Below are positions 8,863 to 16,723 of a stretch of DNA of 24,197 bases, one piece after another. The first letter of the stretch is position 1. Each line of letters begins with the position of its first letter. The translations under genes were made by a program, and so were the position numbers. Below the pieces are notes generated by a model that was given only the letters and a program-made list of their open reading frames with translations, was not told the origin of the DNA and searched no databases. The DNA comes from Pyrodictiaceae archaeon (lineage in GTDB: Archaea; Thermoproteota; Thermoprotei_A; Sulfolobales; Pyrodictiaceae). The DNA lies in contig JALTZQ010000146.1 in the NCBI GenBank assembly GCA_027046105.1, positions 19,950 to 44,146 on the forward strand, given 5' to 3'.

Positions 8863-10276
8863 AATTAATCACCTCCATAACCAGCTCGTTAAGCTTTGTC
8901 TTTGACTCGTCGAGGACTATTTTAAGACGCATTAGTTGTTCCTGGTCATGTTTCAGTCTATTCATGGAGAAAGCCAAATGCTCGTGGAGCAACTGTGGGT
9001 TAGCTGATCCTTTAACAGCATAGAGTTGCAGAATGTGTTCGGGCTCTGTGTTGAAGCCTATCTCTTGTAGAATGCTTTGCGTGTTTCTGCCTAATCTCCA
9101 ACCATTTTGTGCAAACTTTTCTGCCAGAAGCCCGTGCGCTTGGCGGAAGGGTATTCCCTTTTTAACGGCTATTTGCTCTGCCGCTTCTGCACCCCAAAAG
9201 ACCTTGTCCGCCAAGAGCTTATGAGTCCTCTCTGAGTTGAACACGATACTACCGAAGAGGTCATTAAGCACTCTTAGACTGTCAATTGCACGTTTCACGG
9301 AGGAGTAGAGGTGTCGATTAGCCTCTTGTAGATCAAGGTTGTAGCTATACCTCAATGCCTTTAGTATGGCCATAACAGACACTGCATCACCGATGGCTTC
9401 TGCAGCGCGAGCGCGAAGCACTTCGAGTGTTACTGGGTTTCTCTTATGAGGCATAACACTACTGGTCGCAATATGTCTGCGAGGTAGTAGAACCATCTCT
9501 TGCTCAGACAACACCATGATGTCTTCTGCTATCCTAGACAATTCAACCATTAACACCGCTAGGGATACTACAGCATGTGCTAGGAAGCTGCGATCAGAAA
9601 CTGCGTGATAGGTATTGTAGACTATGTCTTTAAACCCAAGTAGTGATGCAAGACGGTGACGATCTATCTTTACTGTTGTGCCAGCGCCAGCAGAAGAGCC
9701 TAAGGGGGACTTGTTAACTAACTCTACCACGTGATAGATGTTTTTCCATACATTTGCTAATGCATCCTCATAAGCTAAGAGTAGATGGCCAATCGTTATT
9801 ACTTGGCTTACTTGGCCATGTGTAAATCCAGGTATTGGTACCGATAGCCATTTTTTGGCTTGGCCAACTAGTGTAGAACGAAGCCTCAAGGCCTCATCCA
9901 ATACCTTGATAAGCCCATTACGAGCATAGATTCGGAGAACAGCTGCCACATGATCATTCCTGCTCCTGGCAAGCCCTATGTAGCCTGCTGCTTCAGGTAC
10001 TTTCTCAGCAATGATTGACTCGAGAGCCTCGAAGATGTCCTCATAGCCTTTTAGTGGAAGCCACTTAGTATCAGCTTTTAGCTCGACTAACGCATTCACA
10101 AGTTGTGATGCCACTCTACACCCAATTACACCTATCTCATACAGATGGACTACATGGGCTAAAGCAACATCTACTACAATGTCAGCAATATTCTCGTCGT
10201 CGCTTAAACTACTTGTATACTCTTCAAGCTCTCTAGAAGCCTCACCTAGACCAGGTAACCGGTAACGCAGCGTCAA
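8852..10276 (-). CDS. argH: argininosuccinate lyase
   Basis: This 474-residue member of the fumarase/aspartase superfamily splits argininosuccinate into arginine and fumarate, the last arginine step. Family motifs in order are the SRNDHVA segment near 105, THGQ near 152, the phosphate-loop-like [10 protein letters not shown] near 191 and the signature [18 protein letters not shown] near 271, which carries the catalytic serine loop. The usual signature is S-S-x-M-P-x-K-x-N-P, so it is conserved. The start is a TTG whose last bases overlap the TGA of argG (a four-base TTGA overlap). The protein is in the normal size range, and no truncation is seen. Confidence 0.96.
   Translation of the reverse strand: MTLRYRLPGLGEASRELEEYTSSLSDDENIADIVVDVALAHVVHLYEIGVIGCRVASQLVNALVELKADTKWLPLKGYEDIFEALESIIAEKVPEAAGYIGLARSRNDHVAAVLRIYARNGLIKVLDEALRLRSTLVGQAKKWLSVPIPGFTHGQVSQVITIGHLLLAYEDALANVWKNIYHVVELVNKSPLGSSAGAGTTVKIDRHRLASLLGFKDIVYNTYHAVSDRSFLAHAVVSLAVLMVELSRIAEDIMVLSEQEMVLLPRRHIATSSVMPHKRNPVTLEVLRARAAEAIGDAVSVMAILKALRYSYNLDLQEANRHLYSSVKRAIDSLRVLNDLFGSIVFNSERTHKLLADKVFWGAEAAEQIAVKKGIPFRQAHGLLAEKFAQNGWRLGRNTQSILQEIGFNTEPEHILQLYAVKGSANPQLLHEHLAFSMNRLKHDQEQLMRLKIVLDESKTKLNELVMEVINCAN
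8868..8876 (-). promoter_or_regulatory. strong ribosome binding site for carA inside argH
   Basis: On the minus strand it reads GGAGGTGAT, fully complementary to the usual archaeal 16S 3' end, and lies five bases before the carA GTG. It decides that start and lies within the last codons of argH. Confidence 0.85.
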
Positions 10277-11463
10277 CGCTGCCTACTCCTCGCATGTACA
10301 GCCATAACACTGTACATGCCCCATATCTCTATGAAACCACGGGCCTCCTCGTCACTCGGATACCATCCCTTGTTATAATCAGCTATGCTTTCACTATAGA
10401 GTGCATACGGACTATAGCGTCCAACAACCCTAAGGCTCCCCTTATAAACCTTGAGCTTGACAGTACCAGTAATCCATTTATTCATCTCCTCAACAACTAG
10501 CTGGAGCTCTTCACGCAAGGGTTCTATCCACAAACCCTGATATACGAGATCAGACCATAAGTGGTCGACTAGTTGTTTAAATCGGAGTTCTCTAGGTGTG
10601 AGGACAATCTTCTCTAAATCCCTATGCGCCTCTATCAGGGCTAGAGCAGCCGGTGCTTCATAGACTTCACGCGACTTGAATCCAACCACACGGCTCTCCA
10701 TGTGGTCTATCCTGCCAAATCCGTGGGCACCAACCATCTTGTTTAACACCATTATCAGCTTATCTAGCTCCATGTATTCGCCGTTAAGTGTCACAGGGAC
10801 ACCCTTCTCAAAGCCTACTTCTATGTAGAGAGGTTGGCTAGGCGCTTTTGCAGGGTCAACAGTCCACGCGAATACTTCTTCTGGCGGCTCTACTGCAGGG
10901 TCGTCTAAGACACCGCCTTCAATACTCCTTGTCCATAAGTTTTCGTCAACACTGTACTTTTTATGGACACTTGGTATAGGGTAACCATATTTAGCTAGTA
11001 TACGAAGTGACTCCTCACGTGTAAGCCTCCACATTCGAACTGGCGCAAGAATCTTGACGTCTGGTGCATACGCCTTAAGTGTTAGATCAAACCTAACTTG
11101 ATCGTTACCCTTAGAGGTACATCCATGAGCCACAGCGTCTGCTGACTCCCTCCTTGCTATCTCTGCGACCTTAGAGGCTATTAATGGTCTTGCAAGGGCA
11201 GTTCCTAACGGGTAAGAGCCCTCATATAGTGCGTTGGCCTTGATTGCAGGAGCTATATAGCCGTAAGCAAACTCCTTTCTAGCGTCAATAGTGTAATGCT
11301 TTACTGCGCCAAGCTTGTATGCACGCTCTTCAATACCCTCTAGTTCCTCCTCTTGGCCTACATCAACCGTTACAGTAATTACTTCTGCACCGAGTTTCTC
11401 ACGAAGTAGTACGAGTATAGCCGAGGTGTCAAGTCCGCCAGAGTATGCTAGCACAATGCGCAA
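10273..11463 (-). CDS. argG: argininosuccinate synthase
   Basis: This 396-residue enzyme condenses citrulline and aspartate with ATP to form argininosuccinate. The N-terminal PP-loop [15 protein letters not shown] is diagnostic, followed by the [10 protein letters not shown] segment, [13 protein letters not shown] (citrulline/aspartate site) and [10 protein letters not shown]. The frame is open to an ATG at 11541, but those extra 26 codons precede the expected N-terminus and most lie upstream of a TATA box at 11506-11513. I therefore place the start at the TTG ending at 11463, giving [10 protein letters not shown], about 21 bases after the inferred transcript start and with GGGG upstream. It is the first gene of the argG-argH-carA-carB-lysX operon. 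Confidence 0.95.
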   Translation of the reverse strand: MRIVLAYSGGLDTSAILVLLREKLGAEVITVTVDVGQEEELEGIEERAYKLGAVKHYTIDARKEFAYGYIAPAIKANALYEGSYPLGTALARPLIASKVAEIARRESADAVAHGCTSKGNDQVRFDLTLKAYAPDVKILAPVRMWRLTREESLRILAKYGYPIPSVHKKYSVDENLWTRSIEGGVLDDPAVEPPEEVFAWTVDPAKAPSQPLYIEVGFEKGVPVTLNGEYMELDKLIMVLNKMVGAHGFGRIDHMESRVVGFKSREVYEAPAALALIEAHRDLEKIVLTPRELRFKQLVDHLWSDLVYQGLWIEPLREELQLVVEEMNKWITGTVKLKVYKGSLRVVGRYSPYALYSESIADYNKGWYPSDEEARGFIEIWGMYSVMAVHARSRQR

Positions 11464-11505
11464 CAGACCAACCCCAGGGAAGAAAACGCGTAGCCACAAC
11501 AAGGC

Positions 11506-11513
11506 TATTATAC
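11506..11513 (-). promoter_or_regulatory. TATA box of the arg/car operon
   Basis: On the minus strand the site reads GTATAATA. Transcription would start near 11484, about 21 bases before the argG TTG at 11463, excluding the upstream ATG as the start. All five operon genes would be read from here. Confidence 0.55.
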
Positions 11514-11550
11514 TACGTGTCACTATGGAAACACATATCACGTTTCAAGG

Positions 11551-12396
11551 TTACATTTGGAACCAACTATAGAGGGGGTTAACGCGGCCACAGCCAATGT
11601 AGTCTATCATGTTTCGTCGTGCATCTTCCCATATCGAGTTGAACTGCCGTATTAGTTCACCAAGTTCTGCACCCTCATGTATAGTTATTGTCTCCATGTT
11701 TCTCCATAGCCCTCTCTTCGTCAAATTTGCTGAGCCCGTTACAGCTACGTTATCGCTTATAATCATCTTGGTATGCGCTATCCTACTTGACGGCAAGACT
11801 ACCACATGTAAGCCTCCATTAAGTTTTGGCGCTCCCTTTATCCTCTTGACACTTAAGTCATATGCCAGAAAGACTGCTCCAACAGAATAAGCTCCTACCA
11901 CGAGTGCATATGCAAGATTACGAGCTAACACATGCACACCAATAGTGTTATCAACCATTACAAGTGCTATTGCAGCAATAGCAGAAATAGCTGCAAGGCC
12001 AGCAAACCATTGCCATGATGCCTCACGGATAACCATGAAGAATGCTAATGCAAGTGCGCTAGTAATAACATAAAGATCAGCCATTAGAGGATCAATAGAG
12101 AAACGTAGGAGTAGAGGTAGCAGTGTCAAAGAGGCAAGAGCTACTAGGAAGATATGGAGTTTAAACTTAACACGTACTCTTTGACAAGTTCTACGAAAAA
12201 CATTCAATGCTTTACGCGTATGCTTATTTTCCGTAGTTACAATAAAAACCATTGCACCTTCTCTTGCCTTTTGAGCAAGCATATGCGCATATTCTGGTGA
12301 GATGTATGGTGATACGACCCATAGTCTACTCTTTGAAGTTTCCAGTATGGGCTCTACGTACTTGCCAACATCTCTTCCACTATAGATTTTTGCCAA
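11551..12396 (-). CDS. phospholipase D-superfamily protein with internal membrane helices
   Basis: This 281-residue protein combines a PLD-like nuclease/phosphodiesterase domain with a membrane insertion. Residues 1-62 look like the first half of a PLDc domain, with SRLWVVSPYISPEYAHMLAQ followed by a strand (AMVFIVTT). Residues about 80-180 are strongly hydrophobic and suggest four membrane helices (around LHIFLVALASLTLLPLLL, LYVITSALALAFFMVI, FAGLAAISAIAAIALVM and LAYALVVGAYSVGAVFLAY). The second half, from about 196, carries the catalytic HxK motif IAHTKMIISDNVAVTGSANLT, that is H-x-K-x(8)-G-S-x-N. Only one such motif is present, so an active site would need a dimer. Start is TTG with GGAGGG about nine bases upstream. 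It lies just upstream of argG but has no obvious link to arginine synthesis. Substrate unknown. Confidence 0.75.
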   Translation of the reverse strand: MAKIYSGRDVGKYVEPILETSKSRLWVVSPYISPEYAHMLAQKAREGAMVFIVTTENKHTRKALNVFRRTCQRVRVKFKLHIFLVALASLTLLPLLLRFSIDPLMADLYVITSALALAFFMVIREASWQWFAGLAAISAIAAIALVMVDNTIGVHVLARNLAYALVVGAYSVGAVFLAYDLSVKRIKGAPKLNGGLHVVVLPSSRIAHTKMIISDNVAVTGSANLTKRGLWRNMETITIHEGAELGELIRQFNSIWEDARRNMIDYIGCGRVNPLYSWFQM

Positions 12397-12582
12397 GCCC
12401 AGAGACCCTCCTTACAGCAAAGAAGGAAACAGAGCCAGTTAGAATCCTCTTAGCTGTGGAGTTAGCAATAGGGGTGAGAGGCTGTAAAGATTGCTCCATT
12501 AATTCTTTACTAGGATCATTATGCTGGGTCGTGTGTGGGCGAGTAATGTACTCTCACTTCAAGAGGGGCTCAAAGAGGGGTC

Positions 12583-12625
12583 ACCGGGTACAATAACCTG
12601 GTTTTCAGCTAGCTTATTACCCGGT
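12583..12625. promoter_or_regulatory. inverted repeat upstream of the TRASH-protein gene, with AACCTGGTT core
   Basis: Arms ACCGGGTACAATAA (12583-12596) and TTATTACCCGGT (12614-12625) can pair with one or two interruptions. The left side overlaps AATAACCTGGTT (12592-12603), which recurs with one central change at 13719-13730 in the thi4/MFS promoter region. The right arm includes a possible TATA box, GCTTATTA at 12612-12619, placing transcription start near 12642. The site could bind a regulator or form an RNA hairpin. Confidence 0.45.
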
Positions 12626-12663
12626 ATAGGTTAGCTGCATTGCAGTTGGGAGGTGGCTAGCCT

Positions 12664-12867
12664 TTGCCGTTCCAATTATCTGCTGACCGCAGAGTCTATC
12701 GGTGCAGTGTTTGCGGTAGAGTAACAACTAATCCAATAATGTACAAGACTTGCTGTATGAATAGACCTGTCGTATTTTGTAGTAGGGCTTGTGCCGAAAA
12801 ATGGGTACGTGAGTGGATGCGGAGACAAGAGCAACTAAGGCGGGGAAGACCACTAGTTAGGTTTTAA
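12664..12867 (+). CDS. small TRASH/FCS-like zinc finger protein
   Basis: This 67-residue protein has a Cys-rich core: [13 protein letters not shown] with Cys14 and Cys17, TCC at 30-31, and [11 protein letters not shown] with Cys39 and Cys43, followed by a basic helix ([16 protein letters not shown]). The C-x2-C...F-C-S-x2-C pattern matches TRASH/MYM-type treble-clef fingers, which in archaea are often linked to metal sensing. The start is a TTG eight bases after a strong GGGAGGTG ribosome binding site (12648-12655), a good reason to accept so short a gene. It converges with thi4 and overlaps it by 15 bases. Its promoter region shares a repeat with the thi4/MFS promoter, so a regulatory tie to thiamine genes is possible but inferred. 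Confidence 0.8.
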   Translation: MPFQLSADRRVYRCSVCGRVTTNPIMYKTCCMNRPVVFCSRACAEKWVREWMRRQEQLRRGRPLVRF

Positions 12868-13632
12868 ATCATTGACTATAACTTCAGCCACACGCTTCCC
12901 CGAGAGCAACATGCCAGCAAATATTGGGCCCATACGTGGAAGGTTATAGAGGGAAGCTACAGCCATTCCGGCAACGTATAGGCCCGGGATAACCTTGCCT
13001 GTCTTCTCAACGACAAGCTTCTCTGCCTCTTCCGCATATGCCGACTTTTCTCCTGGTACCACGAGCTCTGCCTCTGGAACTTTCCTTGATACAACACTAA
13101 GTACTTCAGCATCATGCCCTGTTGCATCTACAACTGCCCTACTGTATACGAATAATGGGTCCACATGGAGCCCTGACATTATTACAGCACTCCATTGTAT
13201 AGCAACACCGACTACACGTAGAGGATTTGTTCTTATTATTACATCGTCTACTTGGACTCCATGTATTATCTTTGCACCTGCATCTATTGCTCCCACTGCT
13301 AGTTTCGCCATTAGCTCAGCTGCATCAACTGTGTAGAGGCCATTGTATTCACGGTATTTTATGTTGAAGTCCTCTAGTATTGGTAATGCCTTGTCGTCAA
13401 CGACGATCCTATGGAAAAGCATGCCGCCACCACCAATTCCACCGCCAAAGCTTAAGCGGCGCTCAAATACGACGACTCTTAGGCCTTTCTCGGCTAGATA
13501 CTTGGCTGCAGTCATGCCCGCAGGGCCTGCACCAACTATCACAACATCTACCGTTGATAGTTGAGCCCATTCCTCAGCAGTAGCCTTGACTATGGCTTCG
13601 GTTATTCGTGCCTCAAGAGGCTTCTCAGTCAT
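12853..13632 (-). CDS. thi4: Thi4-family thiamine thiazole synthase, His (sulfide-using) type
   Basis: This 259-residue enzyme makes the thiazole half of thiamine from NAD and glycine. It has the Rossmann dinucleotide motif [14 protein letters not shown], the acidic end of the next strand VVVFERR, the GGGIGGGGM loop, DATGHDAEV, and the C-terminal [26 protein letters not shown] typical of Thi4. In yeast Thi4 the sulfur is taken from a cysteine in a C-M-D-P context; here the matching position is His (LHVDP), as in archaeal enzymes that use free sulfide. The frame opens at an ATG at 13665, but the TATA box at 13674-13682 predicts transcription start near 13652, so the ATG at 13632 with GAGG eight bases before it is the likely start. 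It is divergent from the MFS gene. Confidence 0.93.
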   Translation of the reverse strand: MTEKPLEARITEAIVKATAEEWAQLSTVDVVIVGAGPAGMTAAKYLAEKGLRVVVFERRLSFGGGIGGGGMLFHRIVVDDKALPILEDFNIKYREYNGLYTVDAAELMAKLAVGAIDAGAKIIHGVQVDDVIIRTNPLRVVGVAIQWSAVIMSGLHVDPLFVYSRAVVDATGHDAEVLSVVSRKVPEAELVVPGEKSAYAEEAEKLVVEKTGKVIPGLYVAGMAVASLYNLPRMGPIFAGMLLSGKRVAEVIVNDLKPN

Positions 13633-13673
13633 AGCACTTCGCCTCGTGTCTAACTCGGCTATCATTACCCAGC

Positions 13674-13682
13674 TAATATAAA
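13674..13682 (-). promoter_or_regulatory. TATA box of thi4
   Basis: On the minus strand it reads TTTATATTA, centred about 26 bases before an inferred start near 13652. That supports translation from 13632 rather than 13665. Confidence 0.6.
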
Positions 13683-13691
13683 GTACTATAG

Positions 13692-13730
13692 CCTGGTTCT
13701 ACTAACGCCATGGCTCATAATAACCAGGTT
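13692..13730. promoter_or_regulatory. candidate operator between divergent thi4 and MFS genes
   Basis: CCTGGTT (13692-13698) and AACCAGG (13722-13728) form a perfect 7-base inverted repeat separated by 23 bases, lying between the two divergent TATA boxes. AACCAGGTT at 13722-13730 is nearly palindromic itself and matches, on the other strand, AACCTGGTT at 12595-12603. Archaeal thiamine genes are known to be controlled by ThiR, an HTH-ThiN protein that binds palindromes; linking it to this site is inference. Confidence 0.45.
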
Positions 13731-13740
13731 CTATAATGCC

Positions 13741-13748
13741 TTATAACT
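13741..13748 (+). promoter_or_regulatory. probable TATA box of the MFS gene
   Basis: TTATAACT would place transcription start near 13770, about 14 bases before the ATG. CTATAATG at 13731-13738 is an alternative. Confidence 0.45.
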
Positions 13749-13783
13749 CGGTTTCATGGGCATAGGCTAAAGGGCGGGAGGTA

Positions 13784-15091
13784 ATGACTGTACCGTACAC
13801 TAGGATCCTAGATGAGTCCATGTGGAGAACTAGCCACTGGAAACTATTTGGTGTTGTTGCAGTAAACTATCTACTCGATGGCGTCATGTTCTCTATAGCG
13901 CCCTTGCTTGTTAGTATCGTCGCTAGAGAACACTTTGCCGTAATATTTGCTGCTAACCTACTTGCAATGACCATGGGCTCCATTGTTTTAGGTAGACTAG
14001 CGGATGTCTACGGTAGAAAGATTATGTTCATGGTCTCCCTGGCCATTGAAGTTGCTTCCCTTATTCTACTAGTCCCGCTCCACAGGAATCTACTAGCTCT
14101 CACAATACTTACATCAGCCATGACCTTTGGTATTGGTGGCGAGTTTGGTGCTGCCTACGCTGCCATAGCTGAACTTACACCGGTAAGGCATCGTGGAAAG
14201 GCACTAATGCTTGCAACTAATTTCTGGAACATTGGTGCCGCATTAATAGCTGGATTAATGATTATCTATGCTGCTATAGCCGAGGATGTAACTACGCAAA
14301 TCGAGTACTTACTGGGTTCAGCTCTGGGTACAGCCATTGTAGCAGGTATTGCCCGCTTCGGATTCCCTGAATCCCCCCGATGGCTTTTACTGAAGGGGCG
14401 TAGAGCTGATGCCGAGAGGATAGTACGAGAACTGACAGGCTACGCTAATAGCATGGTGCTTGAGGCCCCACCTCAACAAGCCGTAGGGCTTGCTGAGGCT
14501 TTAACAAGGTATCGTACAAGGTTTCTCGTATTGGCAGCCGTAACAATAGCACAGTATGTAACCTATGACGTCACAGCTTACTATCTACCCTATGCCCCGG
14601 GTTTCGTCTTCGGCGTTGAGGCTGTAGCCTATGTTGTATTCGTAGCTAATCTTGGTGCCTCAATAGGTGCTTTTCTCCTCATACCATTCATTGATCGTAG
14701 TAGGAGGATAAGTGTGGTAACTGCATTTATAGGAGGCTTAGTTTCCTCCCTTGCCCTCTACATAGTACACACGATTGGCTTACCACAACTTTTCTATGCA
14801 ACGCTATTTGTGAATATGGTGTTCTCAGAGTGGGCATGGGCGAGTCTTAGTGTACTCCAAAGCGAGCTCTTCCCGACAGGTGTACGAGCGTCAGTTGTAG
14901 GACTACTAACGGGTCTTACCGGTATTACTGGAGCTGCCATAGTCTTTGCTGAGGCTGCTGCAACAATACATGAGCTATTTATGGCGATATGGCTATTCTG
15001 GGCTATTGGCCTCGCTGCATCGCTTTATTGGTACACTAGGGGTATTGAGACTGCTCGTGTGTCTATTGAAAAGATAGCACCACCAGCTTAA
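13784..15091 (+). CDS. MFS transporter, sugar-porter-like, in thiamine cluster
   Basis: This is a 435-residue integral membrane transporter with about 12 hydrophobic segments. The loop 2-3 signature GRLADVYGRK near residue 71 is the MFS motif A, and the central loop carries FPESPRWLLLKGRRADAERIV near 203, the PESPR motif of the sugar/organic-acid porter branch. LTPVRHRGKALMLATNFWNIGA near 131 is also typical of that branch. Sequence alone does not give a substrate. Its position between thi4 and thiDN, sharing a regulatory region with thi4 and lying 75 bases before thiDN on the same strand, suggests uptake of thiamine or a precursor such as the pyrimidine moiety. The ATG follows GGGAGGT by only a base or two, an unusually tight spacing. 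Confidence 0.9.
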   Translation: MTVPYTRILDESMWRTSHWKLFGVVAVNYLLDGVMFSIAPLLVSIVAREHFAVIFAANLLAMTMGSIVLGRLADVYGRKIMFMVSLAIEVASLILLVPLHRNLLALTILTSAMTFGIGGEFGAAYAAIAELTPVRHRGKALMLATNFWNIGAALIAGLMIIYAAIAEDVTTQIEYLLGSALGTAIVAGIARFGFPESPRWLLLKGRRADAERIVRELTGYANSMVLEAPPQQAVGLAEALTRYRTRFLVLAAVTIAQYVTYDVTAYYLPYAPGFVFGVEAVAYVVFVANLGASIGAFLLIPFIDRSRRISVVTAFIGGLVSSLALYIVHTIGLPQLFYATLFVNMVFSEWAWASLSVLQSELFPTGVRASVVGLLTGLTGITGAAIVFAEAAATIHELFMAIWLFWAIGLAASLYWYTRGIETARVSIEKIAPPA

Positions 15092-15118
15092 TCCATACAT
15101 TACCCTGCAATCCTCAAA

Positions 15119-15142
15119 CCTATAACTGGATTGTGTATCCAG
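15119..15142 (+). promoter_or_regulatory. TATA box and overlapping inverted repeat before thiDN
   Basis: CCTATAAC (about 15119-15126) is a plausible TATA box, with transcription start near 15147. Immediately after it, CTGGAT (15126-15131) and ATCCAG (15137-15142) form a perfect 6-base inverted repeat with a 5-base spacer. That position, between TATA and start, would suit a repressor. CTGGAT resembles the CTGGTT half-sites near thi4. Confidence 0.45.
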
Positions 15143-15166
15143 ACCCAAAACATATGGTGGTAATGT

Positions 15167-16528
15167 ATGAGTCGTAGAGTACCGGTTGCTCTTACTATAG
15201 CTGGTAGTGATTCTGGTGGGGGAGCAGGCATAGAGGCTGACTTGAAGACCTTTGCTGCTCTAGGCGTACATGGTGTTGTTGCTATAACTAGCGTTACTGC
15301 ACAAAACACCTTAGGTGTTTACGCAGTCCACGATATCCCCCCAGACGTCGTCGCTAAACAGATTGAGGTTGTTGCCGAGGACATTGGTGTAGATGCTGCA
15401 AAGACTGGAATGCTAAGCAACCGCGACATAATATCGGCCGTAGCATCTACGTTGAAGAAGTATGACTTTCCCCTAGTAGTAGATCCGGTAATGGTGGCTA
15501 AAAGCGGGGCACCACTTCTTCGCCCAGATGCTGTTGATGCGCTTGTAAAGCAGATTTTGCCACGTGCAACACTAGTAACGCCAAATCGTATGGAGGCTGA
15601 AAGACTTACTGGGCTAGAGATTAAGAGTATAGAGGATGCTAGGAAGGCTGCTAAGATAATAGTAGAGGAGTATGGTGCTGAGGCTGCTATAGTTAAGGGT
15701 GGACACCTAGATGGTGATGAAAGCATTGACGTCTTGTATCATGATGGCAAGTATAGGGAGTATCGCGCTCCTAGAGTAAGAGGAGGATGCACACATGGGA
15801 CGGGATGCTCTTTCTCAGCTGCTATCACAGCAGAGCTTGCCAAGGGCAAGAGCCTAGAAGATGCGATAGCGGTGGCAAAGAAGCTAATAACAATGGCTAT
15901 AGACTACGGCCTTAAACTAGGTGGGGGCCACTGTCCCGTAAACCCAATGGCTTGGCTCGAGATTGATGCATGGAGATGGCGCATTGTAGAGAATGTCCGA
16001 GAAGCCCTAGCCCAACTCCTAGCCAATGAACAATACGTCTACCAGTACGCACCCGAAGTAGGGATAAATATTGCTGAAGCACTACCACCACAATATGCTA
16101 GAACTATAAACGATGTAGCTGCTGTACTCGGAAGAATAGTCAAGACACCCAAAGGACTAAGAACAACTCAACAAGTAGAGCTTGGTGCCTCTGACCATCT
16201 AGCACGCCTACTACTAGCCGCTATGGAAAATGGTGCTCCCTGGCGAGCCGTCGTAAATATAAGGTATAGTCCTAGCTTAGTTGAGGCAGCTGAAAAGCTA
16301 GGATACCAACTAGCAAAAGTCGATAGGGGCAAAGAGCCACCAGAGAGCAGGGCCAAGGATAAATCCACAATGGAGTGGATCGCAGCAACGGTCTTCAGTG
16401 AGAAGATACCCGACATAGTCTATGACGAAGGAGATTGGGGGAAGGAGCCAATGATACGTGTCTTCGGCCTTAACGCTATCGATGCAGTGACCAAACTATT
16501 AGCCATTATTCGAGAGTCACTGAAGTGA
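15167..16528 (+). CDS. thiDN: bifunctional HMP-P kinase / thiamine-phosphate synthase (ThiD-ThiN)
   Basis: This 453-residue fusion covers two successive steps. Residues 1 to about 262 are ThiD, which phosphorylates hydroxymethylpyrimidine and its phosphate. It shows the opening [28 protein letters not shown] near 80, [11 protein letters not shown] near 104, [12 protein letters not shown] near 138 and the anion-hole loop [10 protein letters not shown] near 210. Residues from about 272 to the end are ThiN, the archaeal alternative to ThiE, which joins HMP-PP to thiazole phosphate; visible parts are [34 protein letters not shown] and [16 protein letters not shown]. The ATG follows GGTGGT by five bases. 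Together with Thi4 it supplies most of thiamine phosphate synthesis; ThiC and ThiL are not in the window. Confidence 0.96.
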   Translation: MSRRVPVALTIAGSDSGGGAGIEADLKTFAALGVHGVVAITSVTAQNTLGVYAVHDIPPDVVAKQIEVVAEDIGVDAAKTGMLSNRDIISAVASTLKKYDFPLVVDPVMVAKSGAPLLRPDAVDALVKQILPRATLVTPNRMEAERLTGLEIKSIEDARKAAKIIVEEYGAEAAIVKGGHLDGDESIDVLYHDGKYREYRAPRVRGGCTHGTGCSFSAAITAELAKGKSLEDAIAVAKKLITMAIDYGLKLGGGHCPVNPMAWLEIDAWRWRIVENVREALAQLLANEQYVYQYAPEVGINIAEALPPQYARTINDVAAVLGRIVKTPKGLRTTQQVELGASDHLARLLLAAMENGAPWRAVVNIRYSPSLVEAAEKLGYQLAKVDRGKEPPESRAKDKSTMEWIAATVFSEKIPDIVYDEGDWGKEPMIRVFGLNAIDAVTKLLAIIRESLK

Positions 16529-16634
16529 AGGCTAGAGGAGGGACACGAGTTAAACTTTATTGGTGCATTGCTTCCTCGCCTACAATGATTTTACTTTAAC
16601 AATTGTATGGTAAGCTGAACAAATAACATGGAAA

Positions 16635-16644
16635 CCTATATAGT
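16635..16644 (+). promoter_or_regulatory. TATA box of the VUT transporter gene
   Basis: CCTATATAGT predicts transcription start near 16665, leaving a leader of roughly 60 bases before the ATG at 16724. This leader is longer than those inferred for most neighbours. Confidence 0.55.
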
Positions 16645-16671
16645 ACCCCTCTAAACAGGTTGGCTGCGCTA

Positions 16672-16698
16672 CAGGAGTTTGGGTGACCTCTGCAAAAA
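16672..16698 (+). other. possible hairpin plus A-rich segment in the transporter leader
   Basis: CAGGAG (16672-16677) can pair with CTCTG (16688-16692), leaving one bulged G and a loop of about ten bases. It is followed by CAAAAAC (16692-16698 region). The hairpin begins just after the predicted transcript start and ahead of the ribosome binding site GAGGGATG (16709-16716). Stem plus A-rich tail superficially recalls class I preQ1 aptamers, but the pairing needed for the pseudoknot is not clear. Confidence 0.25.
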
Positions 16699-16723
16699 CT
16701 AGTGCGAAGAGGGATGTTCCCAG

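Noticed and set aside
11464..11541. Longer argG starting at the ATG at 11541
   Set aside because: A TATA box at 11506-11513 implies transcription starting downstream of that ATG, and family members begin just before IVLAYSGG.
12252..12596. Plus-strand open frame overlapping the PLD gene and the intergenic region
   Set aside because: Half of it is antisense to a real gene; the intergenic part has a C-x2-C but no start with a ribosome binding site.
15092..15166. TPP riboswitch before thiDN or thi4
   Set aside because: Leaders are too short and lack the conserved CUGAGA and ACCUGA elements; inverted DNA repeats explain the control better.
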